From positions 1 to 64,000 of the forward strand of contig JTDA01000005.1 of the NCBI GenBank assembly GCA_000803105.1: DNA of 64,000 nucleotides, in the 5' to 3' direction. The notes under the pieces are model-generated. The model was given only the letters and a program-made list of their open reading frames with translations, was not told the origin of the DNA and searched no databases. Shown here piece after piece: positions 34,102 through 45,386 of the stretch; positions within the stretch are counted from its first letter, which is position 1; each line of letters begins with the position of its first letter. The DNA comes from Coprobacter secundus (GTDB lineage: Bacteria; Bacteroidota; Bacteroidia; Bacteroidales; Coprobacteraceae). Made by a program: the position numbers and the translations under genes.

Positions 34102-37100
34102 TTATTCATTATTTTTTGTAGGAATATTAACATTTTGGTTTTGTTTTCCGAAATCTTTAGGGAGCACTCCGAATTGTTTCTGGAAACATTTGGCAAAATA
34201 AGAAGAGGAATTGAAGCCGACAATGTAACAAACTTCATTGATGCGATATTCGTTGGATAAAATCAATTGTGCTGCTTTCTTTAAACGTTCGAGCTGTATA
34301 AATTCGTTAGGTGTCAGCTTTGATATACCTTTTATTTTGCGGTGTAGACTTGAGCGGCTCATGTTCATTTCTTCGGCCAAAGTGTCTATGTTAAAATTTA
34401 CTTCAGCAATGTTTTTTTGAATGATATCGTTCAGTTTTTCGAGGAAAGTTTCATCTGCTTTGCTTAATGCAATGGTTTTGGATTCTACAAATGGCGATGA
34501 AGCAAAAGCTTTCCTGAGTTTTTCTTGATTGTTAAGTAAATTGTGTATACGGGCTAATAGATATTCGGTTGAGAATGGTTTTTCTATATAAGCGTCAGCA
34601 CCTAATTCTATTCCTTCTATCTTTGATTGTAGGGTTGCTTTAGCTGTCAGTAATATTATGGGAATGTGGCTGAAGGTTACATCAGATTTTAATTTCCTGC
34701 AAAGTTCGAATCCATCCATTTCTGGCATCATGACATCGCTGATAATTAAATTGACAGCATTGTCTTCCAATATGTTGAGAGCTTCGATTCCATTAGATGC
34801 AGTGAGAATCGTATATTGATTTTCCAGTTGTCGGCTGACAAAAGCTTGCATTTCGGGGTCATCTTCCACAACAAGAAGAGTTATTTTAGAATCATTTGAT
34901 TGGTTAAATGATGCAATACGATGGTTTTCTTGTTCGATATGAGTTTGATTAAGTTGTATTACATTTTCTTGGTGTTTGGGAAGTTCGACACAGAACGTAA
35001 TATCTTGTTCTCCATTTTTTAGGTAAAGCTTGCCTTTATGGAGTTCAGCCAAGGAGCGAGCCAATGGTAATCCGATGCCAGTTCCTGCCGCCCTTTGGCC
35101 GGTTGCAGTATTTTTTATTTGGACAAAAGGTTTAAATATTTCTTCTTGCATTTCTTTAGGTATATCTATCCCGTCGTTGATGACTGTTATTGAAAACATG
35201 TCGGATGAGTTTTGGCAAGAAGCCAGTAATATTACTTGTATATGGCTGTTTGCATATTTGACAGCATTGTTAAAAAGATTACTAAGTATTTTTGTTAGAG
35301 CTTCTTTATCTACTGGGGCATAAAAATCTTTTTCTGGTAATGATATTTCAAAAACGAGATTATTTTGTCGTGCTGTTGGTAAAAAACGACTATATGTTTC
35401 TCTTATTAACTCAGATATATTGCTATTGACAAAATTTAGAGCAAATCCTTTAGCTTCTGTTTTCCGGAAGTCCAGTAGTTGATTAGTAAGATTTAGTAGA
35501 CGTTGTGTATTTTTGTCCATGACATTCAAATCTTCTTTTACATCTTCTCCCACTTTTTCTTTTTTTAAAATATTTTCTAATGGACCTTTTATTAGTGTGA
35601 GAGGAGTTCTGATTTCATGGGCTACATTAGTAAAAAATTCGACTTTGGCTCGGTATATTTCTCTCTCTTTTTCCGATTCTAAACGTTCCATTTGTCTTTT
35701 TTGTTTATTTAGCATACGAATTTTGAAATATCGTATTGTATATATGACAGAGAGAATAAGTAATACAGAATATATTCCATATGCCAATGGAGAGAGCCAG
35801 AATGGGGGATGAATAATTATTTCTATCGTTTTTATGTTTTCATTCCATTCACCTAAGCTGTTTGCTGATTTTACACAAAAAACATATCTGCCGGGTTTTA
35901 AGTTGGTATAAGTTGCGATTGGATTGTCGGTGACAGTATACCATTCTTTATCAAATCCTTTGAGTGTGTATGACAAATGATTCATTTTTTGTGCAATATA
36001 ACTTAATGCAGAAAATCGCAAAGCAAAAGAGTTCTGTTTATGATTCAGTTCAATTTTATCAGAATAGGTTATACTTTTTTCTAACGGTGAATTTTTTTCT
36101 CCAACGATAGTTTTTTTATTGAACAATAAAAAATCTGTGATAACTACAGGAGGAAAGTTTTCATTTTCAATAAATGTGTCAGGATTGAATGTTATGAATC
36201 CATTGATACATCCGAAATATATTTGATTGTTTCGAGTACAAATTCCTGAACTATAATTGAATTGGTTACTTAATAACCCGTTGGCTGTTGTAAATATTTT
36301 AAATTGATGATTTTCGGGATTGAAACGGCATAATCCTTCATTGGTCGTCATCCAGAACATACCTTTATGATCCTCTACGATACGATAGACGACATCATTA
36401 GGCAATCCATTAGAAGAGTTGTAATTTGTAAATGTTTCATTTTCGGGATTAAACAAAGAAAAACCTCCTCCTTGAGTAGTCACCCATAATCTCTTTTTGC
36501 TATCTTCGTATATGCTGATTACTTTATCATAAGGAAGACTTTTACTATCTTTATTGTTTGCACGAAAATTTTTCCATTGCTGATTGCGTGGATTGAATTT
36601 GAATAGGCCTTGGGTATAAGATGCAAACCAGAGATTTCCATTATGATCTTCAAGTATATTGTATATAAATACTCCATTAAGTTTTGAAATGCGTATGAAA
36701 TCATCTGTTTCGCGATTATATTTATTTAGTCCGGTCATAGTCCCTATGTATATATCTCCTGATGATGTTTTATACATAGAGTATATATTATTGTCATTAA
36801 GAGTATTTGATGTGTTTCCTTTGACGTAATGTTTCACTATCCGATTATTTTTTAAATCAAGGAGATGTAATCCTCCTGAATAAGTTCCTATCCAGAGATA
36901 ATTTCCGTCAAGACATAAAGCATGTATATTATGATAAAGCTTAGAATCACTGAAGTATGTAAATTTTCGGGTTACAGGATCGTATTTATTGAGTCCGGCA
37001 TCTTCAGTTCCTATCCAGATGTATCCTTGGTTATCTTCACAGAACTCTCTTATTGTTTTCCCACTGATACTGTTATATTCAGGTAGTGGATAATATTTTT

Positions 37101-38137
37101 CAAAGTTTGCGTATTGTGGAGGATAGTAATCTATACCTCCAAAGTAGCTTCCTACCCAAATCCCGTTTTCTCTGTCTTTATAAATCGTATAGATAGCATT
37201 ATCAGAAAGGGAATAAGGGTCATAACTATTATGTTCGAGGTGTAAATATTTTTGACTTTGGGTATTATATATGAATATACCGCTTTCACTAGCTATCCAA
37301 AGTTCATTTTCGGAATATTGCAATATGTTGCGGACAAAAATGTCTTGGGAAATATGGTTTGACGGGAGTAGATTAGTAACAGAGCGTTTGATGATATCTA
37401 TTTCTTTTAGGCCGCCTTTAGCGGAGCCAACTAATATTCGGTTATGGTCTTCCGGAATGATTTTATAAATGTTATCATCTGAAAAGTGATTTATATTGTC
37501 AGCAGATGTAAAAACATTTAGGTTAGAGAAATTATTATTTGTATAATAAAGTCCGTTTCCTTGTATACCTATCCATATTGTATTTTCTCTATCTATACAA
37601 AAACTATTAATGTTGGTAGGTGAGTCATCTTTATTGACAGATATAGGATGCTGAGTTAATGTCTGATTTTTAAAGTCGAAAAAAAACATCCCTTGAAATT
37701 CTACAGCTATCCATAAGTTTCCATTTTTATCGGCTGTTATTTGATTTACGGGTTGGGTTATGTATTCTCCTTTATTACTTTTTATTTTGAGATGGCTGAA
37801 TGATTCTGTTTCAGGGTGATAAATATAAATTCCAGCATCAGTACCTACCCATATATTCCCAGTATGGTCTTCACACTATGTCTTTTGAATTTTTATGTTT
37901 AAAAGTACGAAAAGAGATACCGTCATATCTATTTAGTCCATCTTTCGTTCCAATCCAAATGAAACCAGTACTGTCTTGTAAAATGCAAAGTACAGAATTT
38001 TGGGACAACCCTTGCTCTAACCCGAGATGTTTAAAATAATACTTCCCTAAATGGGCTGCTGGAGTTATTTTATACGTGAATAAAAATAGGAAAAAGATAA
38101 GTATGTATTTACGCATAACATGAGTGTTTAAATTCAT
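34102..38137 (-). pseudogene. Hybrid two-component system sensor/regulator (HTCS), reading frame broken near its N-terminus
   Basis: The protein is in two frames. The N-terminal part (38137-37871, 88 codons; an alternative ATG is at 38116) has a signal sequence and the first propeller blade (HLGLEQGLSQNSV, FIWIGTKDGLNRYDG), then stops at TGA (37873-37871). The remainder resumes one base over with EDHTGNIWVGTDAGIYIYHP, not preceded by any ATG until 37689. It carries the rest of the periplasmic beta-propeller, a Y_Y_Y domain, a membrane helix (PLAYGIYSVLLILSVIYTI), HisKA (FFTNVAHEIRTPLTL), an ATPase domain, a receiver (DVMMPEMDG) and an AraC-type DNA-binding domain. About ten residues usual before EDHTGNIW are missing, so a deletion that is not a multiple of three is likelier than a single miscalled base. 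HTCS proteins sense oligosaccharides and activate adjacent loci. Confidence 0.85.
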
Positions 38138-38458
38138 TTAAAACAAAGTTATCTATTCTGTATTTAATATACAATTCTGTGATAAAATTGTATTGTATTA
38201 TGACAATATTGTGTTATTTGTATCGTTATATAATCACTTACCTTTGTAGGCGATGATTTTATATGGATGTTGAAATATGTTTGATTAATTAATAATTAAG
38301 AAATTTGGTTTTAGAAAGATTATTCTTTTTATCAAAAAACGGATTAGTTATCTGTCTATTGTACTAAAAAGGGAAAAAATATTAAAAAAGAGGAATTTCT
38401 ATAATTGGAGTTCTTTTTTTAAGCTAGATAGTGAGTTTGACTTATAAATAATGTTTTT
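38138..38458. other. Intergenic region before locus B
   Basis: There is no gene in these 321 bases. They separate the divergent HTCS and GH51 genes and carry one good plus-strand promoter, leaving a leader of about 200 bases before the GH51 start. Confidence 0.55.
38217..38246 (+). promoter_or_regulatory. Promoter of polysaccharide locus B
   Basis: TTTG (38217-38220), an 18-base spacer and TACCTTTG (38239-38246) fit the Bacteroides consensus. The long leader to the GH51 start might hold additional control. Confidence 0.6.
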
Positions 38459-40003
38459 ATGAAAACACAGATACTTTTAATTTCATTTTTATTATTGTCA
38501 TCTTTTGTACGAGGAGAGCAGAGAGCCACAATTACTGTGGATGTTGCACATCCTGGAGCGAAAATTAGTCGACATATCTATGGGCATTTTGCGGAACATT
38601 TGGGCCGTTGTATTTATGATGGTTTTTGGATCGATTCGGCTCTTAATGTTGAAAAACATGGTAGGATACGTATGGATATAGTAAAAGCTTTAAAAGAAAT
38701 AAAAGTGCCTAATCTTCGTTGGCCGGGAGGATGTTATGCTGATGAGTATCAGTGGCGTGATGGTATAGGGAATCCTAAAAATCGTCCGGTAACGATAAAT
38801 AGTAATTGGGGAGGTGTGACAGAAGACAATAGTTTTGGAACACATGAATTTTTAGAATTATGCGAATTGATTGGTTGTGAGCCTTATATTTCAGCAAATA
38901 TGGGGACTGGTTCTCCTGAAAGTATGAAAGATTGGATAGAATATTTAAATTATGCGGGAAAATCTGCTTTAACTAATGAACGCACGCTTAATGGTCATCC
39001 AGAACCTTATGGTGTGAGTTTTTGGGGAATTGGAAATGAAAGTTGGGGATGTGGAGGAGATATGGTTCCTGAATATTATGTCAATGAATATAGACGCTAT
39101 CAATGTTATGCCCGTAATTACTCGGGTAATAATTTGAAGAAAATAGCTAGTGGACCGAATGTCGATGATTATGAGTGGATGGAAACTTGTATGCAAAAGA
39201 TTCCTGCGCATATGATGTGGGATATATCGTTACATTATTATACGATACCTACAGGAGATTGGGGGAAGAAAGGCTCGGCAACGTCTTTTGATGAAAATGA
39301 ATATTTTGATACTATGAAAAGATGTTTATATATGGAGGAACTGTTAAATAGACATGAAGCTATTATGAATAAATATGATCCGCAAAAGAAGGTTTCTTTA
39401 GTTGTAGATGAGTGGGGAATTTGGACAGATGTAGAACCCGGAACTAATCCTGGCTTTTTATATCAACAAAATAGCATGAGAGATGCTTTGGTAGCAGGTA
39501 CGACGTTGAATATTTTTAATAATCATTCAGATAGGGTACGTATGGCCAATCTTGCTCAGGCAATAAATGTGTTGCAATCTTTGGTGCTTACAAATAAAGA
39601 GAAAATGCTTTTGACGCCCACTTATTATATATTTGATATGTATAAAGTTCATCAGGATGCTTTGCTATTACCTACAACAATTGATGCCGGTAATTACATA
39701 AATGAGAATGAATCTATTCCCTCTTTGAATGTATCGGCGTCGAAAGATGAGAATGGATGTGTGCATGTGTCGATAGTAAATCTGCATTCAACGGAAAAGA
39801 TACACACGTTGATTGACATGAAAAATGAAAAAAAGAAAGTTGTGTCGGCTAAACTTTTGACATCAAAATTATATAATGATTGTAATACTTTTGAAAATCC
39901 TTCAAAAGTGGTTCCTTTATCATATGGAGAGTATAAGGTCACAAAAGAAGGGGTAGAAGTACAATTGCCACCTTTAAGCGTGGTTGTATTGGAGATGAAA
40001 TAA
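38459..40003 (+). CDS. GH51 alpha-L-arabinofuranosidase
   Basis: The 514-residue secreted enzyme (signal peptide 1-19) is a GH51 alpha-L-arabinofuranosidase: ISRHIYGHFAEHLGRCIYDG, VPNLRWPGGCYADEYQWRDG, acid/base E194 in GIGNESWGCGG and nucleophile E318 in VVDEWGIW. The C-terminal beta domain (LPPLSVVVLEMK) is complete. It removes alpha-linked arabinofuranose from arabinan, arabinoxylan or arabinogalactan side chains. The signal peptide suggests periplasmic action after SusCD import. It precedes the susC-like gene by 199 bases without an obvious terminator. Confidence 0.94.
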   Translation: MKTQILLISFLLLSSFVRGEQRATITVDVAHPGAKISRHIYGHFAEHLGRCIYDGFWIDSALNVEKHGRIRMDIVKALKEIKVPNLRWPGGCYADEYQWRDGIGNPKNRPVTINSNWGGVTEDNSFGTHEFLELCELIGCEPYISANMGTGSPESMKDWIEYLNYAGKSALTNERTLNGHPEPYGVSFWGIGNESWGCGGDMVPEYYVNEYRRYQCYARNYSGNNLKKIASGPNVDDYEWMETCMQKIPAHMMWDISLHYYTIPTGDWGKKGSATSFDENEYFDTMKRCLYMEELLNRHEAIMNKYDPQKKVSLVVDEWGIWTDVEPGTNPGFLYQQNSMRDALVAGTTLNIFNNHSDRVRMANLAQAINVLQSLVLTNKEKMLLTPTYYIFDMYKVHQDALLLPTTIDAGNYINENESIPSLNVSASKDENGCVHVSIVNLHSTEKIHTLIDMKNEKKKVVSAKLLTSKLYNDCNTFENPSKVVPLSYGEYKVTKEGVEVQLPPLSVVVLEMK

Positions 40004-40202
40004 TTTTGTCAAACTTAAAATTGGAAGAATTTTGTTGTTTCTTGGCAAAAAAATACTCTATTCTTTGATGTAAAAGAATTTAATTTGTGACAAGGAAAAA
40101 CACATGATATAATTAGATACCATGTATATAAATGTATTTAATATATAAATAAAATATCAAAAACAGATTTAATGTAAAAGCTACCTTCATTATTTTATTA
40201 CT

Positions 40203-43200
40203 ATGAAGCATCTAAAAAAAATAAGTAAACATCTGCTGATTGCCGTATTTTTCTTACAAACAATAAATTTGTTTGCTCAGTCTAAAGTTGTCAGCGGTAC
40301 AGTGACAGGTCCGGATAGAGAAGCTATTATTGGGGCCTCAGTTATGGTAAAAGGTACGACAGTGGGTACTGTTACCGATATGGACGGTAAATACACTGTT
40401 AAGGTGCCGGATGGAAAATCAGTTCTTGTTTTTTCTTACATCGGTCATGAAAAACAAGAGATTAATATTGGTGGAAAATCGATTGTTGACGTTGAATTAA
40501 AGTCTGCGTCGCAAGCTCTTGATGAAGTAGTTGTAGTTGGATATGGTACCCAACGGAAAGTTTCGTTAGTCGGATCGGTCGGTTCTGTTAAAAGTGATGA
40601 TCTTATTCGAACTAAATCATCTACGACAGCTACAGCATTGGTCGGTAAGATCCCTGGTATAACAAATCGTCAGACATCAGGACAACCGGGAGCCAGTACG
40701 ACATTGCAAATCCGAAATTTAGGAACTCCGTTGTATGTAATTGACGGAGTGATGAAAGATGAGGGGCAATTCAATAATATTGATATTAATGATATAGAGA
40801 GTATTTCTATACTAAAAGATGCTTCGGCTGCTATTTATGGTGTGAAGGCGGCGAATGGTGTTGTATTGGTTACTACTAAGCGTGGGAAGTTGAATCAGAA
40901 AGTTTCTGTGAATCTGAATGCTTATTATGGTTGGCAGAAATGGACTTACTTCCCTAAAGGTGCGGATGCTTATACTTTGAAACGGGCGAAAGCTGAAGGC
41001 GAAATTAATACCACCGGAACAACGTCAATAACTCAAGATGAATTAGATAAATGGAAAGCTGGATATTATAATCCTGCTACAGGGGAAGATTATCGGAGTT
41101 TTGATTGGTATGACTATTCAGTACATGCAGCTCCTCAGAGTTATGTAAATGTAAGTTCTTCAGGAGGTAGTGATAAGATTAACTATTATATGTCTTTTAG
41201 CAATCTTGATCAAGATGCAGTATTTGAAGATTTTAATTTTAATCGTAAAAATTTTCAATTAAATGCAGATGCCGTTATTAACCGTTCGTTTAAGGTCAGT
41301 GCTTCTATGAACGGTCGATTGGAGAAACGAAGTGAACCGGCTACGAATATAAATGATGTGGATAGTAAAATGAACTATCAAACATTGCGATGGGGTTTGT
41401 TGATGAATCCTTCGTATGAACGTCCGTACGCTAATGATAATCCTAATTATCCGGCATATAATGAAAATAGTTATTTGTACAATCCGGCTGCTGCAACTAA
41501 AGATATTATGGGTGAGCATACCGATATTTGGCGGGTATTTCAAGGCAATTGGGATATTACTTATACGACTCCTGTAAAGGGGCTTTCGGCTAAAGCAACC
41601 TATTCTTATTATTATGCAGGACAAACGGGAGAAAAATTTCATAAGGGCTATAATTTATATACTTATGATCGGGAAAACGATGCGTATATCGTAGCTAAAA
41701 ATACCGATGAAGATAGTTTCTTGACTAAATATTTTAAAGGTGTGCAAGAAAATATGTTTCGGTTTACCATCAATTATGATAATAAGTTTGGAAAACATGC
41801 AATTAATGCGGTAGGTGCGGCCGAGGCTACCGAACGGGAAGAAAAGTGGCATTGGACGAGCCTTGCTCCTGTTGATAATAACTATGTTTCTTTATTGAAA
41901 GATGTGGGGACTAAAGATGGTACAGGTATAGATGAAACATTCTGGGAAACAGCTACTGTCGGTTTTATTGGTCGTGTCAATTATACTTATGATGACCGTT
42001 ATATAGTAGAAGCTTCTGGGCGTTACGATGCGTCAAATAAATTCCCTAAAGATAAAAGATGGGGTTTCTTCCCGTCAGTATCGGCAGCATGGCGTATATC
42101 AGAAGAGTCGTTCTTCAAGAATTCGAAGATAAGTAATGTCATGTCTAATTTGAAACTGCGTGTTTCTTATGGTGAAATGGGAGATGATGATGGTAATTTA
42201 CTCGGGATGAATGGTTATGAACAGTATACAGGGCTGACGTATAATTCTAATAATGCGGTGATTACTCCGAATCCCTATAACCCGGACCCGTCATCATCTT
42301 ATATTAAAGGTACAACATTAAAAAATTTGCCTGTAACCAATATATCATGGATCAATACATCAATTGCCAATATCGGTTTGGATTTGGGATTCTTTAATAA
42401 TAAACTGTCGGTGGAAGTTGATGCGTTTAAGAGAAGTCGTAACGGATTAGTTGCTCTTCGAGAAGATGTCAGTGCTAAAATGCCTACAGAAATGGGATTG
42501 ACATTACCATCTGAGAATTTGAATTCCGATATGCATATTGGTATGGATGGTATGGTTAAATGGACAGACCAAGTAGGTGATTTTGCATATTCAGTGGGAG
42601 TGAATGCAACATTTGCTCGTCAAAAATATGGTGAAACTTATGGCCAAGCATTTGGTAATTCTTGGGATGAGTATCGGAATAAAACTTATAAACGCTGGTC
42701 AGGTATCAACTGGGCTTATGAGGTAGAAGGACGTTTTAAATCACAGGAAGAAATTGATAATTATGATAAAATCATGCAGGTAAGCGGATATGATGGAGTA
42801 TCTCAATTACAAACGTTATTGCCAGGTGATTTCAAGTATAAGGATTTAAATAATGATGGCGTGATTAATGAATATGATATGCGTCCGATTGGCTATGCTG
42901 TAGGTAACAATGGTCAACAACTGTTACCGAATGTTACTTTTGGTGTAAATTTAGCCTGTAGCTGGAGAGGTTTCGACTTAGCTATAGATTTGGCCGGTGG
43001 AGGAATGATGTCATATTTTCAGGATTATGAAGTCAAATGGGCTTTCCAAAGCAGTAGCGGGAATGGTAATGTGCCGGCATATTTGATAGATGATTGCTGG
43101 CATCGGGTAGATCCGTTTAACCCTAATTCTGAATGGGTAGAAGGTCGTTATCCTGCCGTTCGTACGACGAATCATCATTCCTTAAGTAATGCTTATTGGC

Positions 43201-43448
43201 AGTCCGATTTTTGGTTGTATAATATGCGCTATATCCGTATAAAAAATTTAGAAATCGGCTATACATTACCAAAAAAATGGTTAGAAAAAGTTTATTTGAC
43301 AAATTGTCGCGTGTATTTCAATGGTACCAATCTGTTGTCTCTTGATAATCTACATCATTTGGGACTTGACCCAGAAATGGATGAACGGAATGGTATGGGA
43401 TATCCACCACACAAGGCTTTTACTCTTGGTATCAATGTCAGCTTCTAA
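40203..43448 (+). CDS. SusC/RagA-family TonB-linked outer-membrane transporter
   Basis: The 1081-residue protein has a signal peptide (1-25), a carboxypeptidase-like regulatory domain (VSGTVTGPDREAIIGASVMV) ending LDEVVVVGYGTQRKVSLVGS, a plug (ALVGKIPGITNRQTSGQPGA; LYVIDGVMKDEGQFNNID; LKDASAAIYGVKAANGVVLV) and a barrel ending AFTLGINVSF. The plug motif reads IRNLGTPLYVIDGV, with less sequence than usual between the IR and VIDGV motifs. It is paired with SusD 14 bases downstream and imports the arabinose-containing ligand of locus B. Confidence 0.95.
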   Translation: MKHLKKISKHLLIAVFFLQTINLFAQSKVVSGTVTGPDREAIIGASVMVKGTTVGTVTDMDGKYTVKVPDGKSVLVFSYIGHEKQEINIGGKSIVDVELKSASQALDEVVVVGYGTQRKVSLVGSVGSVKSDDLIRTKSSTTATALVGKIPGITNRQTSGQPGASTTLQIRNLGTPLYVIDGVMKDEGQFNNIDINDIESISILKDASAAIYGVKAANGVVLVTTKRGKLNQKVSVNLNAYYGWQKWTYFPKGADAYTLKRAKAEGEINTTGTTSITQDELDKWKAGYYNPATGEDYRSFDWYDYSVHAAPQSYVNVSSSGGSDKINYYMSFSNLDQDAVFEDFNFNRKNFQLNADAVINRSFKVSASMNGRLEKRSEPATNINDVDSKMNYQTLRWGLLMNPSYERPYANDNPNYPAYNENSYLYNPAAATKDIMGEHTDIWRVFQGNWDITYTTPVKGLSAKATYSYYYAGQTGEKFHKGYNLYTYDRENDAYIVAKNTDEDSFLTKYFKGVQENMFRFTINYDNKFGKHAINAVGAAEATEREEKWHWTSLAPVDNNYVSLLKDVGTKDGTGIDETFWETATVGFIGRVNYTYDDRYIVEASGRYDASNKFPKDKRWGFFPSVSAAWRISEESFFKNSKISNVMSNLKLRVSYGEMGDDDGNLLGMNGYEQYTGLTYNSNNAVITPNPYNPDPSSSYIKGTTLKNLPVTNISWINTSIANIGLDLGFFNNKLSVEVDAFKRSRNGLVALREDVSAKMPTEMGLTLPSENLNSDMHIGMDGMVKWTDQVGDFAYSVGVNATFARQKYGETYGQAFGNSWDEYRNKTYKRWSGINWAYEVEGRFKSQEEIDNYDKIMQVSGYDGVSQLQTLLPGDFKYKDLNNDGVINEYDMRPIGYAVGNNGQQLLPNVTFGVNLACSWRGFDLAIDLAGGGMMSYFQDYEVKWAFQSSSGNGNVPAYLIDDCWHRVDPFNPNSEWVEGRYPAVRTTNHHSLSNAYWQSDFWLYNMRYIRIKNLEIGYTLPKKWLEKVYLTNCRVYFNGTNLLSLDNLHHLGLDPEMDERNGMGYPPHKAFTLGINVSF

Positions 43449-43462
43449 AAAATTAATGACTT

Positions 43463-45349
43463 ATGAAAAAAGTAACATTATATATATTTAGTTTGATTCT
43501 TTTGTTGGGGGTTACCTCTTGTAATGATTGGTTGACTCGTGAACCAAAAGATACAATGAATGACGAGCAAGTATTCTCGTCAGAGACGACGATAAACAGT
43601 TATCTTGCTGGGTTATACCAGCGGTTACCTGATGCAGGGTGTTTTGCTACAGATTTTCAGACATCTTTTGATGAAGGTATGTGGGGTGGCAATGCCATGG
43701 GAACAAATACCTTGGTGATGAGCTTCAGTTTTATGCACTATTATGATTATAATTTGATTCGTGATATTAATTATTTTATCGAAACTTTACCTAAAGAAGT
43801 TAGTAGCACGGTAGACCAGTCTCATGTAGATTATTATTTGGCAGAAGCACGTTTCATTCGGGCATATGTTTATTTTGAAATGGTCAAACGTATGGGGGGT
43901 GTTCCTTTAATCGAGAAGTTGTATACTTATGATAGTAGTATGACTGTAGACGATTTGGTAAATTTCTGTGAACCTCGAACCAGTGAAGCTGCTATGTATG
44001 ATTATATAGCCAAAGAGATGGATGCTGTTATGAATGTTTTTGACTTAGGTAATGCTAAAGTCTCTACAACTCGCGCTACAAAAGGAGCTTGTTTAGCAAT
44101 AAAAGCCCGTGCAATGTTGTATGCGGGTTCATTGGCAAAATATAATTCTTCGAGCGATACACCTGTAACTTTGGCAAGTGGTGCAGTTGGTATTCCTGCT
44201 TCAAGGGCAAATGAATATTATCAGAAATGTTTGGATGCTTGTGAGGATTTAATGGAGTTGAAGGTAAATGGAGCTCCTATATATGGGTTATATCAGAAAA
44301 GTTCAGATTTGACTCAAAATTTTGTTGATTTATTTCTGAAAAAGGATGATAACCCTGAAATTATTTTTGCAAGGGATTATAGTTCTGAAGGAAATACTCA
44401 TACTTGGACATCCGCTAATATCCCTTATTCTCAGCGTTCTATTGCGACAGGTGGAGCTGAAGTAAATCCGGGGTTGAATCTGGTAGAAGCTTTCGAATTT
44501 ATTGATAATCGGGATGGTAAATTGAAAACTCGTGTAAATGAGGATGATGCTAATTCTGACTATATTTATTATGATAATATTGGTGATATTTTTAATAATA
44601 AAGACCCTCGGATGGCCGCCACTATAATGGTGCCTGGCTCAACTTTTAATAGTAAACAATTAGACATACAAGCTGGATTGGCTATTTGGAATGAAAGTAC
44701 AGGAAAATATACTTTGAGAGTTGGGGATATTACTGCCAGTGATGCATCGAAAAATTTATATGAAGGTATACAAATCACAGGAAGTGACGGCCCATCGTCG
44801 AAAGATTATTATATTACTCATACAGGTTTTTATGTTCGTAAGTTTATGGAAGAGTCTACCGCTGCTGTTGGTGGTTCGTCTACCGCATCTTGGCCCCGTT
44901 ATCGTTATGCTGAAGTTTTACTTAATGCAGCGGAAGCAGCTTATGAATTGGGACTAACTGATAAAGTATATGACTACTTTAATCAGGTAAGGACTCGTGC
45001 AGGACTTAATAAAATAGAAGCTCCAACAATGGAGGATATTCGTCATGAACGTCAGGTAGAGTTCGCTTTTGAATCGCTTCGATATTTTGATGTAAAACGT
45101 TGGCGTATAGCGGATAAATTGTATGACGGATTAGCCACGACTGAAACGGCTACTATCAGTTCTTTATTTCCATACAAAGTATATCGTCCGGGCTCTGAGT
45201 ATCACAATAAATACATATTTGTGAAGTCGTCGAAAGCCCCATTGTTTAATGCTCCTCGCAAATTCTCTGTAGGTAATTATTATTCGGCGTTTACAAATGA
45301 TGAATTAACTAAAAATCCGAAGTTGGAGAAAAATCCATATCAGAATTAA
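43463..45349 (+). CDS. SusD/RagB-family nutrient-uptake lipoprotein
   Basis: The 628-residue lipoprotein has a lipobox (LLGVTSC) followed by NDWLTREPKD, typical of mature SusD proteins. Family blocks include YYLAEARFIRAYVYFEMVKR with MGGVPL, RYRYAEVLLNAAEAAYELG, YFNQVRTRAGL and IRHERQVEFAFESLRYFDVK with RWR. It is the glycan-binding partner of the upstream transporter and is followed 37 bases later by a DUF3823 lipoprotein, a common SusCD companion. Confidence 0.95.
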   Translation: MKKVTLYIFSLILLLGVTSCNDWLTREPKDTMNDEQVFSSETTINSYLAGLYQRLPDAGCFATDFQTSFDEGMWGGNAMGTNTLVMSFSFMHYYDYNLIRDINYFIETLPKEVSSTVDQSHVDYYLAEARFIRAYVYFEMVKRMGGVPLIEKLYTYDSSMTVDDLVNFCEPRTSEAAMYDYIAKEMDAVMNVFDLGNAKVSTTRATKGACLAIKARAMLYAGSLAKYNSSSDTPVTLASGAVGIPASRANEYYQKCLDACEDLMELKVNGAPIYGLYQKSSDLTQNFVDLFLKKDDNPEIIFARDYSSEGNTHTWTSANIPYSQRSIATGGAEVNPGLNLVEAFEFIDNRDGKLKTRVNEDDANSDYIYYDNIGDIFNNKDPRMAATIMVPGSTFNSKQLDIQAGLAIWNESTGKYTLRVGDITASDASKNLYEGIQITGSDGPSSKDYYITHTGFYVRKFMEESTAAVGGSSTASWPRYRYAEVLLNAAEAAYELGLTDKVYDYFNQVRTRAGLNKIEAPTMEDIRHERQVEFAFESLRYFDVKRWRIADKLYDGLATTETATISSLFPYKVYRPGSEYHNKYIFVKSSKAPLFNAPRKFSVGNYYSAFTNDELTKNPKLEKNPYQN

Positions 45350-45386
45350 AATCGGGGTTTAGTATTTACAAAAACAATTTTGAATT

